From the NCBI GenBank assembly GCA_964405775.1, contig CAYOPG010000091.1, positions 1 to 8,075 of the forward strand: a stretch of 8,075 bases of DNA. Direction: 5' to 3'. Positions 1 to 7,109 of the stretch are shown one piece after another. The stretch comes from JAAZFF01 sp964405775. Lineage in GTDB: Bacteria > Verrucomicrobiota > Kiritimatiellia > RFP12 > UBA3636. The notes under the pieces were generated by a model. It searched no databases and had not been told where the DNA came from. It was given only the letters and a program-made list of their open reading frames with translations. The stretch's first letter is position 1. Each line of letters opens with the position of its first letter. The translations under genes were made by a program, and so were the position numbers.

Positions 1-103
1 CGCGAAGCCGATAGGCGGAAAATCCAGCTGGCTACACGCACCAGAAGAATCCGGTCGCAAAACAGAGATGCGCCCACGTGAATTTGCCTTTGAAAAAAAT
101 CCA

Positions 104-132
104 TTGCTTTTGTTTAAGTATTCTACTACCAT
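104..132 (+). promoter_or_regulatory. Possible sigma70-type promoter for the rnf operon
   Basis: A TTGCTT box (104-109) and a TACCAT box (127-132) are separated by 17 bases, the preferred spacing, in an AT-rich stretch just before rnfA. Each box matches the sigma70 consensus at about four of six positions. The implied transcript would start near 139 and have a short leader carrying the rnfA ribosome binding site. Weak matches like this occur by chance in AT-rich DNA, so this is only a candidate. Confidence 0.35.
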
Positions 133-147
133 AAGCTAACATTTTCT

Positions 148-153
148 AGGGGA
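148..153 (+). promoter_or_regulatory. Ribosome binding site of rnfA
   Basis: AGGGGA lies five bases before the ATG at 159. It supports that start, which also gives the usual RnfA N-terminus with the membrane segment beginning immediately. Confidence 0.7.
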
Positions 154-158
154 AATTT

Positions 159-731
159 ATGGAATACCTACTTCTAATCATCGGTGTGGTTTTCGTCAAC
201 AACGTCGTTTTCTCGCAAATTCTTGGAATTTGTCCGTTTCTCGGTGTTTCGCGAAAACTCGAGACGGCACTCGGAATGTCCGGAGCGGTCATTTTTGTAA
301 TCACTGCCGCTTCGGCCGTGACTTGGTGCGTGCAGCATTGGATTCTCGTGCCACTCAATCTTGGGTACATGCAGACGATAGCCTTTATACTTGTTATAGC
401 CGCGTTCGTGCAGTTGCTCGACATCCTGATGAAGCGTTTCACCCCGCCGCTGCATAAGGCTCTTGGCATATATCTGCCGCTGATAACCACCAACTGCGCT
501 GTGCTTGGCGTTGCCATAACCAATGCCAGAGTCGGCTCCGGATTCTTGTATTCTGTATTGTATGGGTTCGGAATATCCGCAGGCTTCGCACTCGCGCTTA
601 TAATTTTTTCGGGAATGCGTGAACGCCTTGACGTTGCTTTTCCTCCCAAGGCATTCCGGGGCATCGCTCTGGCGCTTGTCACGGCGGGGTTGCTCGCACT
701 TTCTTTCATGGGGTTCCAGGGGCTGGTTTAA
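159..731 (+). CDS. rnfA: Rnf electron transport complex subunit A (RnfA/RsxA)
   Basis: RnfA is an integral membrane subunit of the ferredoxin:NAD+ oxidoreductase and pairs with its paralogue RnfE to form the membrane core. The 190-residue product has the family's usual length and about six hydrophobic segments. Two signature cysteines are visible: C25 in the motif LGICPFLG and C113 in TTNCAVLG. In studied Rnf/NQR complexes, the equivalent cysteines, together with those of RnfE, hold a [2Fe-2S] cluster inside the membrane that relays electrons across it. The start at 159 is chosen for its AGGGGA ribosome binding site and immediate hydrophobic N-terminus. The gene opens the operon and is followed 21 bases later by rnfB. 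Oddly, it ends in three consecutive in-frame TAA stops (729-737). The identification is secure from the motifs, length and neighbours. Confidence 0.97.
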   Translation: MEYLLLIIGVVFVNNVVFSQILGICPFLGVSRKLETALGMSGAVIFVITAASAVTWCVQHWILVPLNLGYMQTIAFILVIAAFVQLLDILMKRFTPPLHKALGIYLPLITTNCAVLGVAITNARVGSGFLYSVLYGFGISAGFALALIIFSGMRERLDVAFPPKAFRGIALALVTAGLLALSFMGFQGLV

Positions 732-752
732 TAATAAGAACAGGCGGATCTG

Positions 753-1559
753 ATGGATTTTAATATTATTTTCATAACAACTGCAGCGATTACGCTCATA
801 GGTTTAGTTTCCGGCATCCTGCTTGCATTTGTGGCAAAGAAGTTCGGAGAGAAAGAGGATCCGCGTGTCGCACGCGTGGAGGCGGCTCTACCCGGTGCGA
901 ACTGTGGCGGGTGCGGCTCCGCGGGTTGCGCTGCTTATGCGCGCGCGATCGTTCTTGACGGCGCTCCGCTGAACCTCTGCATCCCGGGCGGCCCCAAGAC
1001 AGTTGAGGCTCTTGCCAAGGTGACAGGGCGCGACGGCGGCGAAGCGCTTGAGCCCTCCATGGCTGTTGTGCTCTGCAGGGGAGACAGGAACGCCGCGCAG
1101 CGCCGTAGCGATTACAACGGAGTCAACGACTGCGGTGCGGCCAACATAGTGGCTGGTGGTTGGAAAGCATGTAGCTACGGATGTCTCGGGTTCGGCACGT
1201 GCGCGCGAACATGTGCTTTCGGCGCTATAATCATAAAGGATGGTCTTGCCATAGTGGACCCCGATATTTGTACAGGGTGCGGTGCTTGTTCCAAAGTGTG
1301 TCCCCGTTCGATTATTAAAATTGTCCCCAGAAAGCATAAAATCAACATGTTGTGCTCATCTTTCGACAAGGGGGCGGCGGTTCGCAAAATCTGCGACAAG
1401 GGCTGCATAGGGTGCATGCAGTGCGTGAAATTGGAGAACAACCCGGAGACGCTCTCAATGAACGGCGCCCTTGCGGTCATCAATTACTCTAAGGAGCCGA
1501 TAAATAACGAGGGCGTAATTGAGAAATGCCCTGTCAAGTGCTTCGTTAAAATTGGTTAG
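753..1559 (+). CDS. rnfB: Rnf complex subunit B (RnfB), long multi-cluster form
   Basis: RnfB is the ferredoxin-facing iron-sulfur subunit. An N-terminal membrane anchor (about residues 5-28) is followed by a 4Fe-4S domain with C51, C54, C59 and C76 (motif NCGGCGSAGC). A ferredoxin-like region then has C140, C144, C150, C154 and C173, C176, C179, C183 (motif CTGCGACSKVCP), enough for two clusters. At 268 residues it is much longer than the roughly 190-residue enterobacterial RsxB. The extra C-terminal part holds C201, C214, C218, C221, C224, C259 and C263. There the ligands for one [4Fe-4S] cluster (218, 221, 224, 259) are present, but those expected for a second are absent. About four [4Fe-4S] clusters are therefore predicted. 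An AGGCGG ribosome binding site lies five bases before the ATG. The gene ends in one TAG, in frame with rnfC downstream. Confidence 0.96.
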   Translation: MDFNIIFITTAAITLIGLVSGILLAFVAKKFGEKEDPRVARVEAALPGANCGGCGSAGCAAYARAIVLDGAPLNLCIPGGPKTVEALAKVTGRDGGEALEPSMAVVLCRGDRNAAQRRSDYNGVNDCGAANIVAGGWKACSYGCLGFGTCARTCAFGAIIIKDGLAIVDPDICTGCGACSKVCPRSIIKIVPRKHKINMLCSSFDKGAAVRKICDKGCIGCMQCVKLENNPETLSMNGALAVINYSKEPINNEGVIEKCPVKCFVKIG

Positions 1560-1583
1560 TCGGATTTAACGGTCCCAACAAAT

Positions 1584-3134
1584 ATGAAGATCATCAAATC
1601 GCAATTTAAGTTCCCAGGCGGTGTCCATCCGCCAGACAAGAAGTCAATTTCAAATTCGGCGCCACTCAAGATACTTCCGTTGCCGGCGATCCTCAAGGTT
1701 CCGCTTGTGCAGCACCTCGGCGCGCCCGCGAAGGCGGTTGTGAAGATTGGCGACAAAGTAAAACGTGGAGATCTGCTTGGAGTTGCCAGCGGATTCATCT
1801 CCGCTCCTGTCCATGCTCCGACATCCGGCACGGTGAAAGGTTTCGAGATGTTGTACGCTGCGGTTGGCCGCAAGGTCGAGCATTGCGTCATAGAACCCGA
1901 TGGCCTTGACGAACGTTCCAGCTTGATCCAACCTCTCCCGGATTGGGAGACACGCGAAGTTAAGGAGCTGATCGACCGCGTCGCCGAAACGGGCATCACC
2001 GGCATGGGCGGAGCCGGTTTCCCTACAGCCGTCAAGATCAACCCTCCTCCGGGAAAGACTGTCCACACGCTCATCATAAACGGCGCGGAATGCGAGCCAT
2101 ACCTTACCGCAGACCACAGATTGATGCTTGACCGCACTGAGGACATCTGGACTGGCATCCGAATCCTTCGCAAGATTCTCGGCGTCAAGAAGGTCTATAT
2201 CTGCATCGAGGAGAACAAGCCGGATGCGATAGAAAAATTTTCAAAAATTGAGTGCGACGACGATGTTGTGCTTTTACCCCTGGAAACCTACTACCCGCAC
2301 GGCAGCGAGAAGCAGCAGATATACGCAACGCTGGGGAAGGCTGTTCCTTCTGGCGGACTTCCGGCAGATATCGGATGCGTGGTTGAGAACATCGGCACAG
2401 CGTTTGCGATCAAAGAAGCCGTGGTGGATGGCTGGCCGCTTGATTCACGTTGTGTGACTGTAACCGGCGAAATCGTGAAGAACCCCGGAAACTTCATCGC
2501 ACGTTGCGGCACAAGCTACGACGCGCTCTTCGAGGCGGCAGGTGGGTTTACTGAAAATCCCGCCAAGGTCATTTCCGGCGGACCGATGATGGGCTTCGCA
2601 GTCGCCAACACGGAAGTGTCCATAACAAAAACCACATCCGGTCTTCTTGCTCAGAGCAAAAAGCAGGCGAACCGTTTCACCTCTTTGCCCTGCATAAGCT
2701 GTGGACGTTGCAACGATGTCTGCCCTATGAGGTTGCAGGCGTCTGATATGTCGTGCGCTATAGAGGCTGACGATGTAGACACCGCGATCAACCTCCATGT
2801 CGCCGATTGCTTCGAGTGCGGTTGCTGCAGCTATGTATGCCCGTCGCACCGTCCATTAGTGCAGCACTATCGCCGCGCCAAAGGCGTCGCAGCGCTTAGG
2901 AAGATGCTTAAGTCAAAAGAAATCGCCGAAAAGGAAGCGAAGGCCAAAGCGGAATCCGAACGCAAAGCGCAGGTCGAGAACAAGGCGGCGATAGACGCAG
3001 TCGTGGCAGATGAAGAGATCAAAAAGGTTTGGGGCGAAAATCCAGCAAAAGGCTCGAATACGGATGCAGATGTTAAACCAGATACAGGTGTAAAAAAGGA
3101 CGGCGATGGCGCAGTTGCGCAGGAGATTAAATAA
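1584..3134 (+). CDS. rnfC: Rnf complex subunit C (RnfC), NADH/FMN and Fe-S subunit
   Basis: RnfC is the peripheral cytoplasmic subunit that exchanges electrons with NAD(H). The N-terminus has the family motif FPGGVHPPDKK (residues 10-20) and a barrel-sandwich region like biotinyl/lipoyl domains. Next comes the fold shared with the complex I 51 kDa subunit, with the glycine-rich FMN/NADH loop GMGGAGFP (140-147) and INGAECEPYLTADHR (from 165). Two 4Fe-4S motifs follow: C370, C373, C376, C380 and C409, C412, C415, C419. The last 75 or so residues are a charged Ala/Lys/Glu-rich tail, probably coiled coil or disordered, shorter than the long repeat tail of E. coli RsxC. No clear ribosome binding site precedes the ATG at 1584, which is unusual in this operon. 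Translation may depend on coupling to rnfB, 24 bases upstream and in the same frame. The stop overlaps the rnfD start as TAATG. Confidence 0.97.
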   Translation: MKIIKSQFKFPGGVHPPDKKSISNSAPLKILPLPAILKVPLVQHLGAPAKAVVKIGDKVKRGDLLGVASGFISAPVHAPTSGTVKGFEMLYAAVGRKVEHCVIEPDGLDERSSLIQPLPDWETREVKELIDRVAETGITGMGGAGFPTAVKINPPPGKTVHTLIINGAECEPYLTADHRLMLDRTEDIWTGIRILRKILGVKKVYICIEENKPDAIEKFSKIECDDDVVLLPLETYYPHGSEKQQIYATLGKAVPSGGLPADIGCVVENIGTAFAIKEAVVDGWPLDSRCVTVTGEIVKNPGNFIARCGTSYDALFEAAGGFTENPAKVISGGPMMGFAVANTEVSITKTTSGLLAQSKKQANRFTSLPCISCGRCNDVCPMRLQASDMSCAIEADDVDTAINLHVADCFECGCCSYVCPSHRPLVQHYRRAKGVAALRKMLKSKEIAEKEAKAKAESERKAQVENKAAIDAVVADEEIKKVWGENPAKGSNTDADVKPDTGVKKDGDGAVAQEIK

Positions 3135-4243
3135 TGATTGAGACCGCTAATCCCGATTCCATGCTCATAACCAGCACTTCCCCGCACATCCATGAGGGGA
3201 CAAGCGTCCGTCAGCTAATGCTCGACGTTATAATAGCCCTCCTGCCGTGCGTGGCTGCATCGGTCTGGTTCTTCAAGGCTCGTTCGCTGCTGCTAGTCGC
3301 CGTTTGTGTTGCTTCGGCCGTGCTGACAGAGTGGGTGTGCCGCATGATGATGAAACGCAACAACTCTCTTGGAGATTTGAGCGCCATCGTCACGGGGCTT
3401 CTTCTCGCTCTCACACTGCCGCCTGCAATTCCAGTCTGGCAAGCGGCGCTTGGTTCTGCCTTTTCGATCTCGATCGCCAAACAAATATACGGAGGCTTGG
3501 GATACAACCCATTCAACCCCGCTCTCATCGGCCGCGCTTTCATGCTTATCTCGTTCACGGCTACGATGACCGTCTGGAGTCCCAGCGACTGGCTGGGGGA
3601 CAAAGGCGGTCTCGAAGACGCGAGTAAACCTGATGCGGCCACGTCCGCCACTATTTTGAAATATCGCAAGATTGCAGCTGACGCAACCACGACCGCCACT
3701 CCGCTTGGTCTGGTCAAGGACTCCGTCAAGTTCGGTCAGCCCGCCACCGCAGGGTTCGACTACAACAACGAAGTGCGCGACAATCTCTTCGTAGGAAACG
3801 TCAACGGAAGCATCGGTGAAACTTCCGCCATCGCCATCCTGATCGGATTCGGGTGGCTGCTTTTGAGGCGAACCATCACCTGGCACGCGACTGTTGGCTA
3901 CATGGGCAGCATGGCAATCTTCGCTTGGGTCTTGCAACTTGCCGGTTCCAGATTTGCGATGCCGATAGATTTTCACCTGATGGCCGGCGGTGCGCTATTC
4001 GGCGCGGTGTTCATGGCAACCGATATGGTTACCTCGCCGACGTCAAAATTGGGGCGTTTGATATTTGGTATAGGGTGCGGATTCCTTACTATGATCATAC
4101 GCGTGGTGCCGAGCGGCGCGTACCCGGAGGGCGTGACTTTCGCGATACTTATCATGAACGCCTTGACGCCGCTCATTAACAAGGCAATGCGCCACAGACG
4201 ATTTGGCGGAGCCAGCGGAAAATTCGCGGGGAAGGTTGCTTAA
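3134..4243 (+). CDS. rnfD: Rnf complex subunit D (RnfD), membrane flavoprotein
   Basis: RnfD is a multi-spanning membrane subunit related to NqrB; it carries covalently bound FMN and is implicated in ion transport. The 369-residue product is close to the family length. It begins with the usual RnfD N-terminal motif SPHIHEGTSVRQLMLDV and contains GGLGYNPFNPALIGRA (from about residue 120). The flavinylation motif is DATTTATPLG; its Asp183, Thr186 and Ala188 fit the pattern recognised by the flavin transferase ApbE, which makes Thr189 the likely FMN attachment site. Many hydrophobic segments run through both halves. The ATG overlaps the rnfC stop by one base and has AGGAG (3121-3125) eight bases upstream, so the two are translationally coupled. 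No apbE gene is visible in the window, so the transferase must be encoded elsewhere. Confidence 0.97.
   Translation: MIETANPDSMLITSTSPHIHEGTSVRQLMLDVIIALLPCVAASVWFFKARSLLLVAVCVASAVLTEWVCRMMMKRNNSLGDLSAIVTGLLLALTLPPAIPVWQAALGSAFSISIAKQIYGGLGYNPFNPALIGRAFMLISFTATMTVWSPSDWLGDKGGLEDASKPDAATSATILKYRKIAADATTTATPLGLVKDSVKFGQPATAGFDYNNEVRDNLFVGNVNGSIGETSAIAILIGFGWLLLRRTITWHATVGYMGSMAIFAWVLQLAGSRFAMPIDFHLMAGGALFGAVFMATDMVTSPTSKLGRLIFGIGCGFLTMIIRVVPSGAYPEGVTFAILIMNALTPLINKAMRHRRFGGASGKFAGKVA
4228..4235 (+). promoter_or_regulatory. Ribosome binding site that sets the rnfG start
   Basis: GGGGAAGG lies nine bases before the ATG at 4245. The longer in-frame start at 4203 would overlap rnfD by 41 bases, has no such site, and would add 14 hydrophilic residues before the membrane anchor. 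The 4245 start is therefore preferred. Confidence 0.65.
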
Positions 4244-4244
4244 T

Positions 4245-4814
4245 ATGAATGAATCAACAAGACTGATCGTTGTTCTCTCAGCGGTGTGCCTTATCTCTGC
4301 GTTTTTTGTGGCTATAGCAGACGATCTCACTAAGGACGCAATTAAAAAATCCCGTGAAAAACAGTTGAACGATTCTATTCTGGAAGTGTTGCCCGAACAG
4401 CCAGCGGAAGCTTCGAACATCTCTTCCAATGCCATCGTAATGAAGGGGCCAGATGGAGCCACCGTTACAAATTCTTACTGGAAGACGGACGTCGGTTACG
4501 CAATACCCGTCACAGTGCATAACGGCTACGCTGGCGACATCAAACTAATGCTCGGCTTCGCCGGTGATAACTTCTGGAGCTACAAGGTCCTCAAGCATTC
4601 CGAGACGCCTGGTCTTGGAGCGAACATAACTGGCTCCTTTATAGAAAACGTGAAACAGAGGCCAATCTTCAGCACAAACTGGGAGGTCAAAAAAGACGAC
4701 GGCGATATTTTTCCAATAACTGCCGCGACAATCTCCTCGCGCGCTGTCTGCGACGCCATAAAGCAGGGCATCAAAATTCTTGAGGCAATCGAAATGGAAA
4801 GGGATCGCCAATAA
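4245..4814 (+). CDS. rnfG: Rnf complex subunit G (RnfG), covalent FMN subunit
   Basis: RnfG is a membrane-anchored subunit, related to NqrC, whose FMN-binding domain lies outside the cytoplasmic membrane and carries FMN on a threonine. From the ATG at 4245 the product is 189 residues, typical of the family. One membrane segment spans about residues 6-24. The conserved ETPGLGA motif is at 120-126. The flavin site reads ITAATISSRAV, with Thr162 as the likely FMN attachment residue. It departs from the usual pattern: the aspartate expected three residues before Thr159 is Phe156, and the glycine is Ala160. A nearby acidic run (KKDDGD) precedes it. The start is one base after the rnfD stop, and the stop overlaps the rnfE start as TAATG. 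The family assignment is secure; flavinylation is inferred. Confidence 0.95.
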   Translation: MNESTRLIVVLSAVCLISAFFVAIADDLTKDAIKKSREKQLNDSILEVLPEQPAEASNISSNAIVMKGPDGATVTNSYWKTDVGYAIPVTVHNGYAGDIKLMLGFAGDNFWSYKVLKHSETPGLGANITGSFIENVKQRPIFSTNWEVKKDDGDIFPITAATISSRAVCDAIKQGIKILEAIEMERDRQ

Positions 4815-5455
4815 TGAAATCCTGGTCTATAATCAAAAACGGTATTCTTGCGGAAAACCCGATATTCAGACTGGTTCTCGGCATGTGTCCGACGCTGGCC
4901 ACGACAACATCAATCGAAAACGGGTTTGGAATGGGTGTGGCAACCACGGCTGTGCTGGTGGCCTCTAACGCTCTGATCTCACTGATACGCAATGTGATTC
5001 CGCCACAGGTGCGCATCCCGTGCTACATCGTGGTCATAGCTTCGCTTGTAACAGTGGTGGAAATGGTGATGCAGGCCTTTGTGCCGACTCTCTACGAAAG
5101 CCTAGGCATATTCATACCCCTAATCGTGGTGAACTGCGTCATTCTCGGGCGCGCAGAAGCTTTCGCTGCTCGCAACACAGTCGCCGACAGCGTTTTCGAC
5201 GGCATTGGCATTGGTGTGGGTTTTATTCTAGCCCTTACTGTGATTGCCGCTGTTCGCGAGCTTATCGGACAATTTGCCGTGATTGCAATTCTGCCGGTTG
5301 GCGGGTTCATCTCCCTTGGTTGCCTGCTTGCGCTAATCAATCATGTTGGCCGCTATCGGGCAATAAAAGCCGGCAAGCCCGAGCCTGGCCCGCTGCGCCT
5401 CGACTGCCGTCATTGCGTTGTTGGCTGCGGAACCAAAGCTGTAGAAGAATACTGA
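4814..5455 (+). CDS. rnfE: Rnf complex subunit E (RnfE/RsxE) with a cysteine-rich tail
   Basis: RnfE is the integral membrane partner of RnfA. The 213-residue product has about six hydrophobic segments and the two signature cysteines, C25 in LGMCPTLA and C108 in VVNCVILG, which with those of RnfA hold the shared [2Fe-2S] cluster. After the last membrane segment (near residue 178) comes a basic stretch and then a C-terminal tail with C198, C201 and C205 (DCRHCVVGC). This extra motif is not needed for the core fold and could bind a metal or be redox active. By the positive-inside rule the tail should face the cytoplasm. The ATG overlaps the rnfG stop by one base, with AAGGGA (4799-4804) nine bases upstream. 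The gene ends with tandem TGA TAA stops and is the last Rnf subunit; no rnfH follows. Confidence 0.96.
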   Translation: MKSWSIIKNGILAENPIFRLVLGMCPTLATTTSIENGFGMGVATTAVLVASNALISLIRNVIPPQVRIPCYIVVIASLVTVVEMVMQAFVPTLYESLGIFIPLIVVNCVILGRAEAFAARNTVADSVFDGIGIGVGFILALTVIAAVRELIGQFAVIAILPVGGFISLGCLLALINHVGRYRAIKAGKPEPGPLRLDCRHCVVGCGTKAVEEY

Positions 5456-5477
5456 TAACGCGCTCCGGCAAGCGCAC

Positions 5478-5485
5478 GGAAGGAG
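5478..5485 (+). promoter_or_regulatory. Ribosome binding site of nnr
   Basis: GGAAGGAG, the strongest Shine-Dalgarno match in the window, lies six bases before the ATG at 5492 and fixes that start. The 36-base gap after rnfE shows no convincing promoter or terminator, so nnr is probably read from the rnf transcript. Confidence 0.7.
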
Positions 5486-5491
5486 CTTGTC

Positions 5492-7030
5492 ATGAGATAC
5501 GTAAGTACCGATGAAATGCGTCGAATCGACCGCGAGACGATCGCGGCCGCTTTCCCGTTTCCAGAAGTCCCGCGCGAGGACGCGTTGATAAAGCTCGCCT
5601 CGCTCGGACTCGCAAATTTCATATTGCGCATGTGCGCCGCAACCGAACTGAAACCTCAGGTTCACATAGTTTTCGGTTCAGGCAACAACGGTGCTGATGC
5701 CGTATGTGCCGGGCTCGAACTGGAGGCTCACGGGTTCATCGTCCACTACTACGCTGCGTTCCAACGCTCGAAATTGCGCGGCTTCCTTGGCACCCTCGAC
5801 GCTGCCGGCAAAATGCCCGCCGTATCATGGCCAAGCGACGATGATTCATCCTGGACGCGAATGCCTGCCGCCGCTATTGAACATGACTCAATCGTGGTTG
5901 ACGGAATTCTTGGAATCGGAGCGCATGGCGCGCCGTCGGGAATCGCCAAGGAAGCAATCGAATGGATCAACAAACTCCAGAGGCGTGTCCGCATTGTCGC
6001 CGTTGACATACCCTCGGGAGTCGATGGCGACTCTGGTGAATGTGCTGGAGTAGCAGTCACCGCCAATTACACTGTCTGCATGGGTATGCCAAAACGCGGG
6101 ATGCGTACCGCCTCGTCGCTCAGCCACTCCGGTTCGGTTTACATGGCCGATCTCAACATCGCGCCCGCGACATTGGCCGGATCTGAAGGCGGTTCAACTG
6201 ACGAGATGGTTGCCGAGCGCGATGTGGCAGAGTCTATATTCTGCCGCAGGTGGGATGCTCACAAAGGCGATTTCGGGCACGTCTGTGTCGTGGGCGGTGC
6301 CACTGGATTCTGCGGCGCTCCTTCATTGACGGCGCTTGGGGCGCTCCGTGCTGGCGCGGGGCTCGTTAGTGCTTTGGTACCTAGAGCGATTGTGGCCGTT
6401 GTGGCTGCACGCGCTCCGGAAATGATGGTCTGGCCGATTGATGGTTGGGATGCCATTCTCACTGCGCCTTTAAGTTTAAAGGGGAAAATCGTGGTTGCCG
6501 GTCCGGGAATGGGACGCTCGTCCGAAGTCGGCAAAGCTATACGGTGGCTTCTGGAGGAAAGCGGCGCGGATGGATTTGTGCTTGATGCCGACGCCCTGAA
6601 TGCGTTCGAAGGCGATGCCGAATCCATTCATGGTAGCGGTCGCAAAATCATACTGACTCCGCATCCCGGCGAGGCTGCGCGGCTTCTTGGTGTCGAATTG
6701 TCGACTGTCGTGGCTGACAGGGAAGGTGCGCTCAAAAAGCTTGTCGAACTCACCGATGCCACCGTGATTTTGAAAGGCGCCGGGACATTGGTTTCCGCGC
6801 CGGGCAGGGGAATGCACCTTGTCCCCGGAGTTAATCCAGGCATGGCCTCAGGCGGCATGGGCGATGTTCTTGCAGGAATTGCAGCCGCAATGCTTGGTCG
6901 AGGCCTCTCCGCTTTTGATGCCGCCCGTGCCGCTGCGTGGATTCACGCACGCGCCGGCGATGTTGCCGCCTTTCGTTTAGGTTACGATGCCATGCTTGCC
7001 ACCGACGTGGCAGCGGCAATCAGGGTTTAG
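5492..7030 (+). CDS. nnr: Bifunctional NAD(P)HX epimerase/dehydratase (Nnr)
   Basis: This enzyme repairs hydrated NADH and NADPH. The N-terminal YjeF-type domain (about residues 1-225) interconverts the R and S epimers; the C-terminal ribokinase-like domain (about 240-512) dehydrates the S form using ADP (or ATP). N-terminal motifs are GSGNNGADAV (62-71), VVDGILGIG (135-143) and VDIPSGVDGDSG (171-182), with Asp172 the likely catalytic aspartate. C-terminal motifs are HKGDFGHV (257-264), AGPGMG (336-341), DADALN (365-370), TPHPGEA (389-395) and GGMGDVLAG (454-462), with Asp458 the likely catalytic base. The length of 512 fits the fused form. The epimerase loop is slightly atypical: the usual NNGGDG reads NNGADA, and the usual LMExAG segment is poorly conserved. 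Its place directly after rnfE suggests co-expression with an NAD(H)-handling complex. Confidence 0.94.
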   Translation: MRYVSTDEMRRIDRETIAAAFPFPEVPREDALIKLASLGLANFILRMCAATELKPQVHIVFGSGNNGADAVCAGLELEAHGFIVHYYAAFQRSKLRGFLGTLDAAGKMPAVSWPSDDDSSWTRMPAAAIEHDSIVVDGILGIGAHGAPSGIAKEAIEWINKLQRRVRIVAVDIPSGVDGDSGECAGVAVTANYTVCMGMPKRGMRTASSLSHSGSVYMADLNIAPATLAGSEGGSTDEMVAERDVAESIFCRRWDAHKGDFGHVCVVGGATGFCGAPSLTALGALRAGAGLVSALVPRAIVAVVAARAPEMMVWPIDGWDAILTAPLSLKGKIVVAGPGMGRSSEVGKAIRWLLEESGADGFVLDADALNAFEGDAESIHGSGRKIILTPHPGEAARLLGVELSTVVADREGALKKLVELTDATVILKGAGTLVSAPGRGMHLVPGVNPGMASGGMGDVLAGIAAAMLGRGLSAFDAARAAAWIHARAGDVAAFRLGYDAMLATDVAAAIRV

Positions 7031-7109
7031 CCTTGCTTTATATGGTTTTATAGTCGGGGCTGGGCGATCTTCTTCCGCATTAAAATTACATTCACATAAA
7101 GAATTCTCG

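Noticed and set aside
110..127. TTGTTTAA resembling a half-site of the redox regulator Rex upstream of rnfA.
   Set aside because: Rex sites are palindromes of about 18 bases, and no matching second half is present at the right distance.
2..139. Open frame on the + strand running from the left edge to a TAA at 137-139, possibly the end of an upstream gene.
   Set aside because: The peptide resembles no family I recognise, the frame overlaps the promoter candidate for rnfA, and a minus-strand frame over the same bases (132 down to the edge) is equally open. It cannot be decided from this window.
2900..3131. Ala/Lys/Glu-rich C-terminal tail of RnfC as a possible separate domain or repeat.
   Set aside because: Charged low-complexity tails are common at the RnfC C-terminus, and no exact repeat unit is visible.
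3293..3976. Long minus-strand open frame inside rnfD, and similar frames opposite other rnf genes.
   Set aside because: They lie fully opposite genes with clear family motifs, have low-complexity charged products and no family resemblance; they are shadows of the coding strand.
4203..4244. Longer rnfG start at 4203.
   Set aside because: It overlaps rnfD by 41 bases, lacks a ribosome binding site and adds residues before the membrane anchor that RnfG proteins normally do not have.
5460..5475. Inverted repeat GCGCT/AGCGC with a six-base loop between rnfE and nnr.
   Set aside because: A five-pair stem without a following T run is too weak for a terminator and is common by chance in GC-rich DNA.
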